DNA from: a virus
DNA length: 64,000 nt
IMG/VR virus record: IMGVR_UViG_3300030419_006726
Coordinates: 1-64,000 of that record
Reading direction: 5' to 3' (one strand)
Translations under genes and position numbers: made by a program
Part shown: positions 1-7,480 of the stretch, one piece after another
Layout: each line of letters starts with the position of its first letter
Position numbering within the stretch: position 1 is the first letter of the stretch
The notes under the pieces: generated by a model
What the model was told of the DNA's origin: nothing
What the model saw: only the letters and a program-made list of their open reading frames with translations
Database searches by the model: none

Positions 1-14
1 ACCTGAAGCTGACC

Positions 15-473
15 ATGGAAGAATGGGATGCGCTACTCGACCCAGAAGCACTCCGGGTTGATTTGCAAATTGTTGATGTGCTCGTGCTCGCTGGGCTTGC
101 CGAGTGGGACATTGGCGAGCATGCCCGTGATGAGGGCGACTGGCTATTGACCGATTTGGGTCGCGATGCTCGCGATGCGATTGACATGATTTTTGATTGG
201 AGCGAGTTCGCGTATCGGACAGACAGGCCCATCGCAGAGGCTGACACGGTAGAGCTTGCCCCTGAACTTAGGCGCATGACCGTGGGCTCTCTGGTGCGGC
301 ACAAGACCACTGGTGGCGTCGGCCTTATTACCCAGCATGGAATGTGGGATGCCGACTGGGGCTCGTTTCGCGTGCAGTTTAACAAGCCGGTCGATAATGT
401 AATTGATGGTCGAGTGGTCAATCAATTGAACCACGTTACCGACCGTGCCGATAAGTTTGAGTTCACATACTAA
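15..473 (+). CDS. Hypothetical protein, winged-helix-like N-terminus and SH3-like C-terminus
   Basis: The first ATG is used as start, but the frame is open to the left edge of the window and no ribosome site is visible, so the true start may lie outside. Residues about 20-60 hold alternating helices ending in WLLTDLGRDAR, which resembles the wing of a winged-helix DNA-binding domain (inference). Residues about 90-125 (MTVGSLVRHK, then GVGLIT) match the small SH3/KOW-like barrel pattern that recurs in the array downstream. Composition is GC-rich like the next four kilobases. The function is unknown. Confidence 0.6.
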   Translation: MEEWDALLDPEALRVDLQIVDVLVLAGLAEWDIGEHARDEGDWLLTDLGRDARDAIDMIFDWSEFAYRTDRPIAEADTVELAPELRRMTVGSLVRHKTTGGVGLITQHGMWDADWGSFRVQFNKPVDNVIDGRVVNQLNHVTDRADKFEFTY

Positions 474-486
474 AAAGGAGAAAATC

Positions 487-783
487 GTGAAAGCAGTGAA
501 AAATCAAGAAGTTGTACGTGCCTGGAGTCGAGGAGAGGCAGCGAGAAACCATAAGGGCTCGCTCGTCGCCATGGACTCAGGTGAATTGTATTCGTATGGG
601 TTGAAAATCGGGCAGTACCTCAAGGGAAACGCAGTGCTGTGCGACTACACCGCGAAAAGCGGTGGGTTCTACTCGATGACCACCTCGCAGCATGTGGGCC
701 TTGCCCGTCGTCATGCTGATTTGGTGATGCATCCAAAAATTTGGGAAGCCTCGCCAATGAGCAAGGATGAAGTTCCATTTTGA
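487..783 (+). CDS. Hypothetical protein
   Basis: A 98-residue protein from a GTG start, chosen because AAGGAG ends 6 nt upstream and the earlier in-frame ATG lies inside the preceding gene. I see no membrane segment or catalytic motif and do not recognise a family. The C-terminus is acidic and aromatic (KDEVPF). It probably shares a transcript with the preceding gene, as only 13 nt separate them. Confidence 0.6.
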   Translation: MKAVKNQEVVRAWSRGEAARNHKGSLVAMDSGELYSYGLKIGQYLKGNAVLCDYTAKSGGFYSMTTSQHVGLARRHADLVMHPKIWEASPMSKDEVPF

Positions 784-810
784 ACTAATTAAAAGAAAGT
801 TCATAATTCT

Positions 811-840
811 TTGAATATTTCGGCGCTGCCAACGTCTAAC
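811..840 (+). promoter_or_regulatory. Promoter element copy 1 (TTGAAT/TCTAAC)
   Basis: TTGAAT at 811-816 and TCTAAC at 835-840 are separated by 18 nt and look like sigma70-type -35 and -10 boxes. The extended core CTTTGAATA, then ACGTCTAA, recurs with almost identical spacing before three other genes (2129, 3003, 4242). It precedes a long gene with a strong ribosome site. Promoter activity is inferred. Confidence 0.65.
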
Positions 841-852
841 CTATGGTTAGAC
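834..852. promoter_or_regulatory. Palindromic operator candidate over the -10 box
   Basis: GTCTAACC-TAT-GGTTAGAC is a perfect 8-bp inverted repeat with a 3-nt centre. It overlaps the -10 box and probable start of promoter copy 1. The position suits a repressor operator or a 5' mRNA hairpin. The copy at 2129 instead has two direct GTCTAA repeats in the same place. Confidence 0.45.
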
Positions 853-877
853 GGCAAACGCCGAGGAGGTTAACCGC

Positions 878-1699
878 ATGGCTCGTATCTCTTGGAAAAC
901 GCGCTTCGATTCTATGCTCGCGAACCCGCTGCTGGTGGGTCGCGACCGTACATTCATGGAATCCCTGCATCGTCACTGGAGTGGTGGTAAGGCGATGACC
1001 AAGGGGCGCAAGTTCCACTTTCTCAAAATGGAAGAGAAGCTGGAGCGCATGGCGAAAGCCAAGCCCGCCGATGCTGCGCTTGCTGCGCGGCTTGAGCGCG
1101 TTCTGACTCGCACTGGCGAGCGTTCCTGGGCTCGTGGCTTCTGTGAGTCCCTCGTGACTCAGAACCTCTCTGGGCGCCTTCTGAGCGATAAGCAGATGTC
1201 TATCCTGGGCAAAATTGAGGAGGAGCACAGTGATGAAACACTCGCCTCGCGTCAGACCTGGGCGACTGATTACGCGGCAAAGCATCGCGTGACTGCTATT
1301 AAGGTCGCAAAATATTATCAAACAAGCGTATATTTCGGTGACCTTGTGGAGAAGATTTTGAATGACGGTGAATTCGTCCCGACCATGAAGCAGTTCAACG
1401 CGATGACTGAGAACAAGTACGCGAAGAAGGTGCTCGCAGGCTACGAGGCTGCACCCAAGTACGCGAAGGGCTCATATGTCACTCTTCGCTCTACTGCTCC
1501 GAGTTCTGCCCGGTGGCCCGGTGGTGTCGGACGTGGAAAGCGTCTCGATAATTCCACGGTGTGCATCGTGTTGAGCACCGACGAAGACATCACCAGCGCA
1601 TGCGCCGGAAACAAGCGGTATAAGCTACTGCCAGTGGGCGGCGCTCAGACCGTCACCCTTGAGGAACGATACATGAAGAAGGCGCGGGGTGTGAAGTGA
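878..1699 (+). CDS. Hypothetical protein with SH3-like C-terminal region
   Basis: A 273-residue basic protein. The ATG is preceded by GAGGAGG and by promoter copy 1. Two stretches, around LSDKQMSIL (about residue 107) and FVPTMKQFNAM (about 165), look like two copies of one helical motif (Leu/Pro-x-x-x-Lys-Gln followed by a Lys-rich helix). The C-terminal third (YAKGSYVTLRS, then STVCIVLS) resembles the small SH3-like barrels downstream. Its stop overlaps the next start (TGATG), so they are probably translationally coupled. The function is unknown. Confidence 0.65.
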   Translation: MARISWKTRFDSMLANPLLVGRDRTFMESLHRHWSGGKAMTKGRKFHFLKMEEKLERMAKAKPADAALAARLERVLTRTGERSWARGFCESLVTQNLSGRLLSDKQMSILGKIEEEHSDETLASRQTWATDYAAKHRVTAIKVAKYYQTSVYFGDLVEKILNDGEFVPTMKQFNAMTENKYAKKVLAGYEAAPKYAKGSYVTLRSTAPSSARWPGGVGRGKRLDNSTVCIVLSTDEDITSACAGNKRYKLLPVGGAQTVTLEERYMKKARGVK

Positions 1700-1941
1700 T
1701 GAGCTATCACGGAATGGACTTTATGGTGAACAAGGTGGACGGTGAAAAAGAATTTTCACCCCACCCATGGACCGGCGAATTTATTGGAAAACTAATTGCA
1801 GACCATATTAAAAATGGTCGAGCCGACGAAGCTATAGGTTTATGGCGAGGTATCGCCCGTTGGCCGAAAACCCTTGACACTGCTAAAAGATTTATTGAGC
1901 CCGATTACGTTCAGTGGCTTGAAATTAAAGTTAAGTGGTAA
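1699..1941 (+). CDS. Hypothetical small protein
   Basis: An 80-residue protein starting in the TGATG overlap with the upstream stop; the GTG one codon earlier is less likely. It is rich in Trp, Lys and acidic residues and has no recognisable motif. It probably belongs to the transcript from promoter copy 1. Confidence 0.6.
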   Translation: MSYHGMDFMVNKVDGEKEFSPHPWTGEFIGKLIADHIKNGRADEAIGLWRGIARWPKTLDTAKRFIEPDYVQWLEIKVKW

Positions 1942-1973
1942 CAATTCCGTTCCTTGATATGGGGGGTTGTAAT

Positions 1974-2117
1974 ATGCTTTACAAGGTATTTGTGGATGGC
2001 GTGCTAAAAGAGAGCACACGCAGCGCGAACAGAGCGTTCGACTTGTGGCAAAGGCTGGTGGACTTCACCGGTCCAGAAACCAGGGTAAAACTCTGTTATG
2101 AGATTATTTCAAAATAA
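1974..2117 (+). CDS. Hypothetical small protein
   Basis: A 47-residue protein from the ATG after a G-rich stretch; the alternative start at 1935 lies inside the previous gene. It begins MLYKVFVDG, a beta-hairpin-like opening seen in small phage proteins. No family is recognised. The next promoter element begins shortly after its stop. Confidence 0.5.
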   Translation: MLYKVFVDGVLKESTRSANRAFDLWQRLVDFTGPETRVKLCYEIISK

Positions 2118-2128
2118 ATTAAATTTCT

Positions 2129-2158
2129 TTGAATAATTTGAATTTTGACACGTCTAAT
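2129..2158 (+). promoter_or_regulatory. Promoter element copy 2 (TTGAAT/TCTAAT)
   Basis: TTGAAT at 2129-2134 and TCTAAT at 2153-2158, spacing 18 nt, with the shared CACGTCTAA core. A second GTCTAA follows at about 2162, giving a direct repeat around the expected transcription start. It lies just upstream of the zinc-knuckle gene. Confidence 0.65.
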
Positions 2159-2184
2159 CGGTGTCTAACAAAATTGGAGGCTCT

Positions 2185-2934
2185 ATGTCTTGGAACGGAA
2201 CTGTAACCTGTAGCTACTGCTACCAGCGCGGCCACAATCGCCGCTCCTGCCCCGAAATTACCGCGAATGTGCAAGCTGAGTACGACGAGGCTCGCCAATG
2301 GCTTGCGAACGCAGAGAAAGACCCCGATAGCAACAATGTTGACTACTGGACCGGGCGTGTCGATAGGCACGCGAAGGAGCTTGCGAAGCGCACAGGCGTG
2401 GACCCTCGCACGGGTAAGAAGGTCAAGAAGAAGAATACGACTTGTGGCTACTGTTACGAGCAGGGGCACAATCGGCGCTCCTGTCCCAAGCGTAAAGCAG
2501 ACCGCGCAGCAGCAGTCGAGAAAACCGCAACCATGCGAACGGCGGCTGTCGAGTACCTCAAGGCGAAAGGCTTGGCTGTCGGCTCGTTCATCAGGGGCGA
2601 GGTTTACGTTCCAGGCCAAGGCTACACGGTGCATCCTTGTGTCGTTACCGATATCAGGTGGCAGAATTGGTCCTCTGTGACCCCTGGTGCACAGATTTTC
2701 GTATACGAGCGACTCGCCCAGTTGGGCAATAATGCTCGTAAGCAGGCTTTCGGCTTCGATGGTGAGTGCCCACAGGTTCAGGAAATTTTGTTGCCATCCG
2801 GCAGCGGCTCCCGCGCATGGCGTTACGAACACATCGAAATTCTCGGACCTCTGACCGCTTCACAGGTCGAGGCGCAGATTCCGAGCGACTGGACCAAAGG
2901 CCATTCGGACAAGATTAACGAGAGCATCAAGTGA
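2185..2934 (+). CDS. Double CCHC zinc-knuckle protein with SH3-like domain
   Basis: A 249-residue protein starting at the ATG 4 nt after GGAGG. Two C-x2-C-x4-H-x4-C zinc knuckles are visible: Cys9/Cys12/His17/Cys22 and Cys87/Cys90/His95/Cys100, both containing GHNRRSCP. Such knuckles usually bind single-stranded nucleic acid. Residues about 130-170 (GLAVGSFIRGEVYV, then CVVTDIRW) resemble the SH3-like barrels of the array. A one-knuckle relative lies at 8939. The likely role is RNA or ssDNA binding, target unknown. Confidence 0.75.
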   Translation: MSWNGTVTCSYCYQRGHNRRSCPEITANVQAEYDEARQWLANAEKDPDSNNVDYWTGRVDRHAKELAKRTGVDPRTGKKVKKKNTTCGYCYEQGHNRRSCPKRKADRAAAVEKTATMRTAAVEYLKAKGLAVGSFIRGEVYVPGQGYTVHPCVVTDIRWQNWSSVTPGAQIFVYERLAQLGNNARKQAFGFDGECPQVQEILLPSGSGSRAWRYEHIEILGPLTASQVEAQIPSDWTKGHSDKINESIK

Positions 2935-3002
2935 TTAAACCCACAGTCGAATCTAATTATTTTTAGGAGATTCAAATTATTTTCAGATTTTCTCAAAATA
3001 CT

Positions 3003-3033
3003 TTGAATAAAACCGGCACCTGCCACGTCTAAC
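3003..3033 (+). promoter_or_regulatory. Promoter element copy 3 (TTGAAT/TCTAAC)
   Basis: TTGAAT at 3003-3008 and TCTAAC at 3028-3033, spacing 19 nt, with the CACGTCTAAC core. It is the only copy with 19 rather than 18 nt. It drives the MoxR-like ATPase gene, whose ribosome site GGAGG follows about 35 nt later. Confidence 0.65.
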
Positions 3034-3076
3034 TAGCGTAGCAAGTTAAGGATACCAAACCCCCTGGAGGCCCATC

Positions 3077-4165
3077 ATGGCAGTCGATTTCGCAACTTTT
3101 CTTTCCACCGCTCCTTTCATTCTCGATGCGCGTCTGCCGATTCTCATTCGCGGGCGTCACGGTGTCGGCAAGTCTCAGGTGGTCTACATGATTGCAGACC
3201 AGTCCTTGAAGTTGCCCGTCATCGAGCGCCGTGCGTCTCAGATGACCGAGGGCGACCTTCTCGGCCTGCCCGACAATCGCGATGTCGAGGTCAATGGTCG
3301 CAAGGCGACCACCTGGAACGCCCCTGACTGGCTGGTGCAGGCTTGCACCGAGCCCGTTTGCCTGTTCTTGGACGAGGTGGACCGTGCGACTCCAGAGGTT
3401 CGCCAGGGTCTTTTCGAGTTGACCGATTCCCGTAAAATCAACGGGTGGCACTTGCACCCTGAGACTCGCATCATCGCAGCCGTCAACGGTGGCGAGCATG
3501 GCTCGCAGTATCAGGTGGGCGAGATGGACCCGGCAGAGCTTGACCGGTGGACCGTGTTCGACGTGGAGCCCACTGTCGAGGACTGGCTCAAGTGGGCCAA
3601 GTCCAACGTCAGTACGGTGGTTTGGGACTTCGTGAACCAGAATCACAATCACCTTGAGCACGCGGGCGACTTTGAGCCTAACAAGGTGTACCCGTCTCGT
3701 CGGTCCTGGCACCGCTTCGACGGCACGTGCGCTGGTGGCTCCCTGCTCGATGACAAGTCGAACCTTGACACGGTTTTCAACCTTGCCTGTGCCTTCGTCG
3801 GCTTTGAGGCCGCCGTCGCGCTCCGTGACTTCGTTGAGAAGTACGAGAAGCAAGTGACCGTCCAAGACATCCTCGATGATGGCAAGGTCGAGCTTACCGC
3901 AGAGTGGGGTATCAATGACCACGCCGCTATGATTGAGAAGATGGAGGCAAGCGAGGCCCTCAAGCCTGCTCTGTCCGATGACCAGATTCAGAATCTGACC
4001 AATTACTTCGTCACTCTGCCTTCCGAGGTGGCTATGAAGCTGTGGACCGTCCTTGGCGAGTCCGATGATGTCCAGAACACCATCAAGCTCCATCAGGCGA
4101 CCTCTACGGACGGTGTGAGCGTCAGCGAGCACCTTGTCGAGCTACTGGGTGGCGGCGCGTCCTAA
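3077..4165 (+). CDS. MoxR-type AAA+ ATPase
   Basis: A 362-residue ATPase starting after GGAGG. Walker A is GRHGVGKS (residues 26-33) and Walker B is CLFLDE (95-100) followed by VDRA, the arrangement of MoxR/dynein-related AAA_5 proteins. MoxR ATPases usually act as metal-insertion or remodelling chaperones with a VWA-domain partner, and the next gene encodes such a protein. The pair has separate promoters of the same sequence family and a terminator between them, so they are co-regulated rather than one operon. In a phage it could help assemble or remodel a phage or host complex (inference). Confidence 0.88.
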   Translation: MAVDFATFLSTAPFILDARLPILIRGRHGVGKSQVVYMIADQSLKLPVIERRASQMTEGDLLGLPDNRDVEVNGRKATTWNAPDWLVQACTEPVCLFLDEVDRATPEVRQGLFELTDSRKINGWHLHPETRIIAAVNGGEHGSQYQVGEMDPAELDRWTVFDVEPTVEDWLKWAKSNVSTVVWDFVNQNHNHLEHAGDFEPNKVYPSRRSWHRFDGTCAGGSLLDDKSNLDTVFNLACAFVGFEAAVALRDFVEKYEKQVTVQDILDDGKVELTAEWGINDHAAMIEKMEASEALKPALSDDQIQNLTNYFVTLPSEVAMKLWTVLGESDDVQNTIKLHQATSTDGVSVSEHLVELLGGGAS

Positions 4166-4175
4166 GCCCTTGAAA

Positions 4176-4212
4176 GCCCTCTCAGAGCGTCTGAGAGGGC
4201 ACACTTTTATTT
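4176..4212 (+). terminator. Rho-independent terminator after the MoxR gene
   Basis: GCCCTCTCAG-AGCGT-CTGAGAGGGC forms a perfect 10-bp stem with a 5-nt loop (4176-4200), followed by ACACTTTTATTT. It separates the ATPase gene from the promoter of the VWA gene. Confidence 0.85.
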
Positions 4213-4241
4213 GGAGAAAATGAGATAAAATGAAAAAAACT

Positions 4242-4271
4242 TTGAATATTGACGGTCCTGGCACGTCTAAG
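4242..4271 (+). promoter_or_regulatory. Promoter element copy 4 (TTGAAT/TCTAAG)
   Basis: TTGAAT at 4242-4247 and TCTAAG at 4266-4271, spacing 18 nt, with the GCACGTCTAA core. GGTGTCCAAC follows, mirroring GGTGTCTAAC in copy 2. It lies between the terminator and the VWA gene. Confidence 0.65.
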
Positions 4272-4298
4272 GGGTGTCCAACAAGTGATGGGAGTCCT

Positions 4299-5525
4299 AT
4301 GTCCTTCGACCTCAATAAACACGCCGCCCGCCTGCTCATGCAGGAGCCGTTTTTCGCAGCCCTCTCTCGGACCATCGAGAAGCGGGCCACAACTGCGATT
4401 CCGACTGCCGGTGTGCGCGTGAATCCCCAATCGGCTCAGTTTGAGCTTGTTTACAATCCTGAGTTCATGGGGAGCCTGCCCGATAATCAAAAGCTGGGCG
4501 TACTCAAGCACGAGTTCTACCACTGCATTTTCGGCCATGTGACCAACCGGACACCAGAAGGTGGGCTCAAGAAGCTCGACAACGTGGCTATGGACCTCGC
4601 CATCAATTCGCACTTGCGCGGCGAGTTGCCCGAAATGTGCTGTATGCCCGGTGAGGGTCCATTCGCAGACCTGCCACGTGGCAAGTCTTACGAGTGGTAC
4701 AAGGCTGCGCTTGAGGACAAGTACAGCGACGAGAGCGAGGACGGTGACGGCGATTCTGGTGACGGCGAGGGCGAGGGCGACGGTGGTGGTTCTGGCGACT
4801 CTGGTGACGGTGATAGCTCCGGTGGTGGCGGTCTGCCCGATAGCTTCGATGACCATGGCTCATTCGGTGAGGGTGACGCGACGACTCAGCAAATCGCCAA
4901 GGAGCGGCTCAAGGCGAACGTCAAGAAAGCAGCAGAGGAAGCGCAGAAAGCGCGAAGCTGGGGCACGGTATCCGCAGAGTGCCGCAAGGAAATCATGGAC
5001 GCCATCACCAGCAAGGTGGATTGGAAGAAAGTCCTCCGCTATTTCATCAAGACCAGCACTCGCGCTAACAAGCGTTCGACGGTTCGTCGGCTCAACCGGC
5101 GTTTCCCTCGCATCCACGCAGGAAAGAAGGTCCAGCGTCAGGCGCGTATCGGCGTCTACATCGACCAGTCTGGTTCGGTGGACGATGGCATGCTGGCGAA
5201 GTTCTACGCAGAGCTAAACAAGCTGGCGAACCTCGCAGAGTTCACGGTGGTGCCCTTCGATACGCAGGTCGCAGAGGATAAAATTTATGTCTGGAAGCGT
5301 GGACAGAGCCGCACCTTTGAGCGCGTCTTGACCGGTGGCACCTGCTTTCGCTCTCCGACTGACCACTGCAACCGCGAGGGTTTCGATGGGATGATTGTCT
5401 TGACCGACCTGATGGCTCCCAAGCCTCAAGCCTGCAAGTCGCAGCGTATGTGGATGACGACCGAATATTACGCGAAGCACCCATATTTCAAGACGAATGA
5501 GCTTATCGTCGCCATTCCAGATTAG
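4299..5525 (+). CDS. Metallopeptidase-like/VWA domain protein (DUF2201-type), MoxR partner
   Basis: A 408-residue protein. The ATG after GGGAG is chosen because upstream in-frame starts lie inside the promoter. The N-terminal domain has HEFYH (HExxH, residues 71-75) with a further His at 80, typical of the putative metallopeptidase domain found with VWA-like proteins. A Gly/Asp/Ser-rich acidic linker spans about 143-178. The C-terminal VWA-like domain carries a metal-ion-dependent adhesion motif DQSGS (289-293). Known relatives pair with MoxR ATPases, as here. Whether the HExxH site cuts peptides is unknown. Confidence 0.85.
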   Translation: MSFDLNKHAARLLMQEPFFAALSRTIEKRATTAIPTAGVRVNPQSAQFELVYNPEFMGSLPDNQKLGVLKHEFYHCIFGHVTNRTPEGGLKKLDNVAMDLAINSHLRGELPEMCCMPGEGPFADLPRGKSYEWYKAALEDKYSDESEDGDGDSGDGEGEGDGGGSGDSGDGDSSGGGGLPDSFDDHGSFGEGDATTQQIAKERLKANVKKAAEEAQKARSWGTVSAECRKEIMDAITSKVDWKKVLRYFIKTSTRANKRSTVRRLNRRFPRIHAGKKVQRQARIGVYIDQSGSVDDGMLAKFYAELNKLANLAEFTVVPFDTQVAEDKIYVWKRGQSRTFERVLTGGTCFRSPTDHCNREGFDGMIVLTDLMAPKPQACKSQRMWMTTEYYAKHPYFKTNELIVAIPD

Positions 5526-5534
5526 GGTGATAAA

Positions 5535-5696
5535 ATGCGTAAGCAGATAGAAGACAAAATGTTTTTGGTGGCAGAGATAACGGTTATCTCTGCTGCCTTG
5601 TATTTGGTGGTTGCTCGTGAAGCAGTCAGATACCAAAAGAGGAGGATTCGTGCTGCCATCAATCGGAGATTTGGTAATAGATTCGGGTCCACTTGA
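5535..5696 (+). CDS. Small single-pass membrane protein
   Basis: A 53-residue ORF with one hydrophobic segment (MFLVAEITVISAALYLVVA, residues 9-27) followed by a strongly basic tail (YQKRRIRAAINRR), consistent with an N-out/C-in membrane peptide. A weak GGTGA site lies upstream of the ATG. Its 3' end overlaps the next gene by 47 nt in another frame. No family is recognised. Confidence 0.5.
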   Translation: MRKQIEDKMFLVAEITVISAALYLVVAREAVRYQKRRIRAAINRRFGNRFGST

Positions 5697-5862
5697 ATTC
5701 GGATTCGGTATTGTGCTCGATGTCGATGACACAATGATGAATGAGGAATTTGTACAAGTTGCATGGTTGAAATCAGCATTGGGTATGGCAGATGGCTGCA
5801 TGTGGAGCCCTGCCGACCAATTGAAAATAGTTTCTAAAGGTCGCTGCGATGAAAGTTGGTGA
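5650..5862 (+). CDS. SH3-like small protein, array member 1
   Basis: A 70-residue protein from a GTG start preceded by AGAGGAGG; it overlaps the upstream membrane gene. It shows the array pattern: IGDLVIDSG near the N-terminus, then FGIVLDVDD. The pattern (hydrophobic-Gly-Asp/Gln-Leu-Val, then Gly-Ile-Val about 10-25 residues later, ending in a Val-Val/Ile-Ser strand) suggests a small SH3/KOW-like barrel. The function is unknown. Confidence 0.65.
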   Translation: MLPSIGDLVIDSGPLEFGFGIVLDVDDTMMNEEFVQVAWLKSALGMADGCMWSPADQLKIVSKGRCDESW

Positions 5863-6046
5863 CGTGGTAAAATATAAAAGGACAGCCAAGCCAACGCCGT
5901 CTGATTGGCGTGGAGTGCTGTACGACCGTATTGGTATTGTAACCGAGGTTTGCAGCGATTCCCGTGTGATGGTGACATATCCGGGGCTAAGATACAGCCC
6001 TTATGATTTGTTGGTTCGGGACTTAGAACTTATTTCAGAGGCATAA
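5849..6046 (+). CDS. SH3-like small protein, array member 2
   Basis: A 65-residue protein beginning MKVGDVVKYK and containing RIGIVTEV, with the terminal strand LELISEA. It overlaps the previous gene by 14 nt. AAAGG lies upstream of the ATG. Its sequence is divergent from its neighbours although the hydrophobic pattern is shared. Confidence 0.7.
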   Translation: MKVGDVVKYKRTAKPTPSDWRGVLYDRIGIVTEVCSDSRVMVTYPGLRYSPYDLLVRDLELISEA

Positions 6047-6050
6047 TTAA

Positions 6051-6305
6051 ATGGCATTAAAAATGTTTAAGAACAAAAAGGTTAGCCCTAAACTTGGTGA
6101 TTTGGTGCGCCCACGCATGATTGCCGATATGACAGGTATCGTGGTGGAAATCAGGGACAATGAGGAGGACGTAGAGAGTGAATATTATAAAAACGAGCCT
6201 CGAAAAATTTTTGTTGTCAGGTGGATGCATGGGCATGCATGGGCCAAACAATCTATCAAAACAGAGTACCAAGCGCACCAGTTAGAAGTGATATCCAAGG
6301 CATGA
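6051..6305 (+). CDS. SH3-like small protein, array member 3
   Basis: An 84-residue protein with KLGDLVRPR and TGIVVEIRD, then a WMHGHAW strand and a terminal LEVISKA. The C-terminal strand closely matches that of array member 2 (LELISEA), supporting paralogy. Its stop overlaps the next start (ATGA). Confidence 0.7.
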   Translation: MALKMFKNKKVSPKLGDLVRPRMIADMTGIVVEIRDNEEDVESEYYKNEPRKIFVVRWMHGHAWAKQSIKTEYQAHQLEVISKA

Positions 6306-6514
6306 AACAGTTAAATGTTGGCGACTTGGTGATAATCGAACACGCAGTCACAGGAACAAAACAAGGAATTGTTTTGTGTCATAATTGGCAGGAACGCAAG
6401 GTCGAAGTCTATTTAATCGGTGAGGGGAGGACGCGAACGCTGCACGACAGTCGTGTGAACGTAGTGTCGAAATGCACCAATGACCGAGGACCGAGAGCCA
6501 CAATACAAATTTAA
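6302..6514 (+). CDS. SH3-like small protein, array member 4
   Basis: A 70-residue protein; the ATG in the ATGA overlap is chosen over an upstream start buried in the preceding gene. It has LNVGDLVIIE, KQGIVLC and a terminal VNVVSKC strand. It overlaps the next gene by 35 nt. Confidence 0.68.
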   Translation: MKQLNVGDLVIIEHAVTGTKQGIVLCHNWQERKVEVYLIGEGRTRTLHDSRVNVVSKCTNDRGPRATIQI

Positions 6515-6773
6515 TATTGGCCAACTTGTTATCAGGCATGGTTATCAACCATACTTGCGTGACTTGGGTATCATTGTCAGCAGAAACAGATATATTTTCA
6601 ACCTTCCAGAATACGAAATTTATTGGACGATTGAAGCAGCGAGCGAATGGCTAACGCAGTACGAACTTGATGGTTCGCTATATGTCCCTTACACCCTCGC
6701 TTATACGGTAGTCGAGGAAGGACAAGAATATAAAATAGATTTATCTTGGGACGATGGAGGCAATATGGATTGA
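6480..6773 (+). CDS. SH3-like small protein, array member 5
   Basis: A 97-residue protein with FNIGQLVIRH and LGIIVSRN, then aromatic-rich strands (YEIYWTIEAASEW). It is longer than members 2-4, with an acidic C-terminal tail. It is translationally overlapped with both neighbours. Confidence 0.68.
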   Translation: MTEDREPQYKFNIGQLVIRHGYQPYLRDLGIIVSRNRYIFNLPEYEIYWTIEAASEWLTQYELDGSLYVPYTLAYTVVEEGQEYKIDLSWDDGGNMD

Positions 6774-7000
6774 GTCTCTCGCCCAAATATAAAGTTGGTC
6801 AATTGGTATTGATGAAAGGTCTACACTCAGACCGCAGCGAAGAGATACAAGTTATCGGCATCATTACCCGCGTTCAACCTATAGAATACGATGATGAAAA
6901 TGTCGCGTATACATACCGTGTTTACTTCCAAGGCGAAGACCGAGACTATTTATACTTTGAGAACGTCTTAGATGATTTGGTCGAGGTCGTACCAGAATGA
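6770..7000 (+). CDS. SH3-like small protein, array member 6 (TTG start)
   Basis: A 76-residue protein. The TTG start is preferred because GGAGG ends 9 nt upstream and it overlaps the stop of member 5 (TTGA); another TTG lies at 6746. It contains YKVGQLVLMK, IGIITRV and a terminal DDLVEVVPE strand. Confidence 0.62.
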   Translation: MSLSPKYKVGQLVLMKGLHSDRSEEIQVIGIITRVQPIEYDDENVAYTYRVYFQGEDRDYLYFENVLDDLVEVVPE

Positions 7001-7209
7001 AGTATTCGATAGGTCAATTAGTTTTTTGGACAAGCCATACATCAGGCCGCAGCCCCATCGGAATTATTCTCAAGAGAGATAAGATAAAAAAGACATATAC
7101 AATCATGTGGACGACAAGAGAACAGAACGGAATATTAACGGTGGGTGATATCATGTTAGAAAATAGCTATCACTTCTATGTATTGAGTAATGACACAGAG
7201 AGAACCTAA
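6997..7209 (+). CDS. SH3-like small protein, array member 7
   Basis: A 70-residue protein starting in an ATGA overlap. YSIGQLVFWT and IGIILKRD define the pattern; YTIMWTT is the central strand. It overlaps member 8 by 20 nt. Confidence 0.68.
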   Translation: MKYSIGQLVFWTSHTSGRSPIGIILKRDKIKKTYTIMWTTREQNGILTVGDIMLENSYHFYVLSNDTERT

Positions 7210-7480
7210 ATACCAAGAGGGTCAATTGATATTCGATGCAGACCCATGGGTTGTTGCACCGGAGGTTGCAGGAGACGCCCTAAGCAAAGACCCGGTAGGA
7301 GTTATCGTATCAATTGGTTTCGATGTATCCTCAGAAGAACCTTTGTACGAGGTCTTTTGGAGAGCGCAGAATAAAAGAACTTATGTATTAGAAAGAATAA
7401 TAGACCACTATTGTATAGTGGTGGATGCAGAAGGCAATACTATCAACGGTGGTCCGTGGTCCCGTAGCAAAGTAAAGTAA
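7190..7480 (+). CDS. SH3-like small protein, array member 8
   Basis: A 96-residue protein with YQEGQLIFDA, VGVIVSIG and YEVFWRAQN. Members 5, 6 and 8 share the opening K/R-Y-x-x-G-Q-L more than the others do, suggesting a later duplication group. It is the last member before the non-coding stretch. Confidence 0.68.
   Translation: MTQREPKYQEGQLIFDADPWVVAPEVAGDALSKDPVGVIVSIGFDVSSEEPLYEVFWRAQNKRTYVLERIIDHYCIVVDAEGNTINGGPWSRSKVK

Noticed and set aside
3029-4132. A 367-codon open frame on the minus strand
   Set aside because: It is exactly antisense to the MoxR ATPase gene, whose GC-rich codons avoid stops on the other strand. It has no ribosome site or recognisable domain.
4230-4298. An upstream ATG for the VWA gene
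   Set aside because: The extra 23 codons would coincide with promoter copy 4 and its start region; the ATG at 4299 has a suitable GGGAG site.
4182-4863. Minus-strand frames rich in Thr/Val/Arg or His/Arg
   Set aside because: They mirror the Gly/Asp/Ser-rich linker of the VWA protein; low-complexity sequence gives open frames on both strands.
5535-5862. Programmed frameshift joining the membrane peptide and the first SH3-like protein
   Set aside because: The overlap has no slippery heptamer that I can see, and the second gene has its own AGAGGAGG site and GTG.
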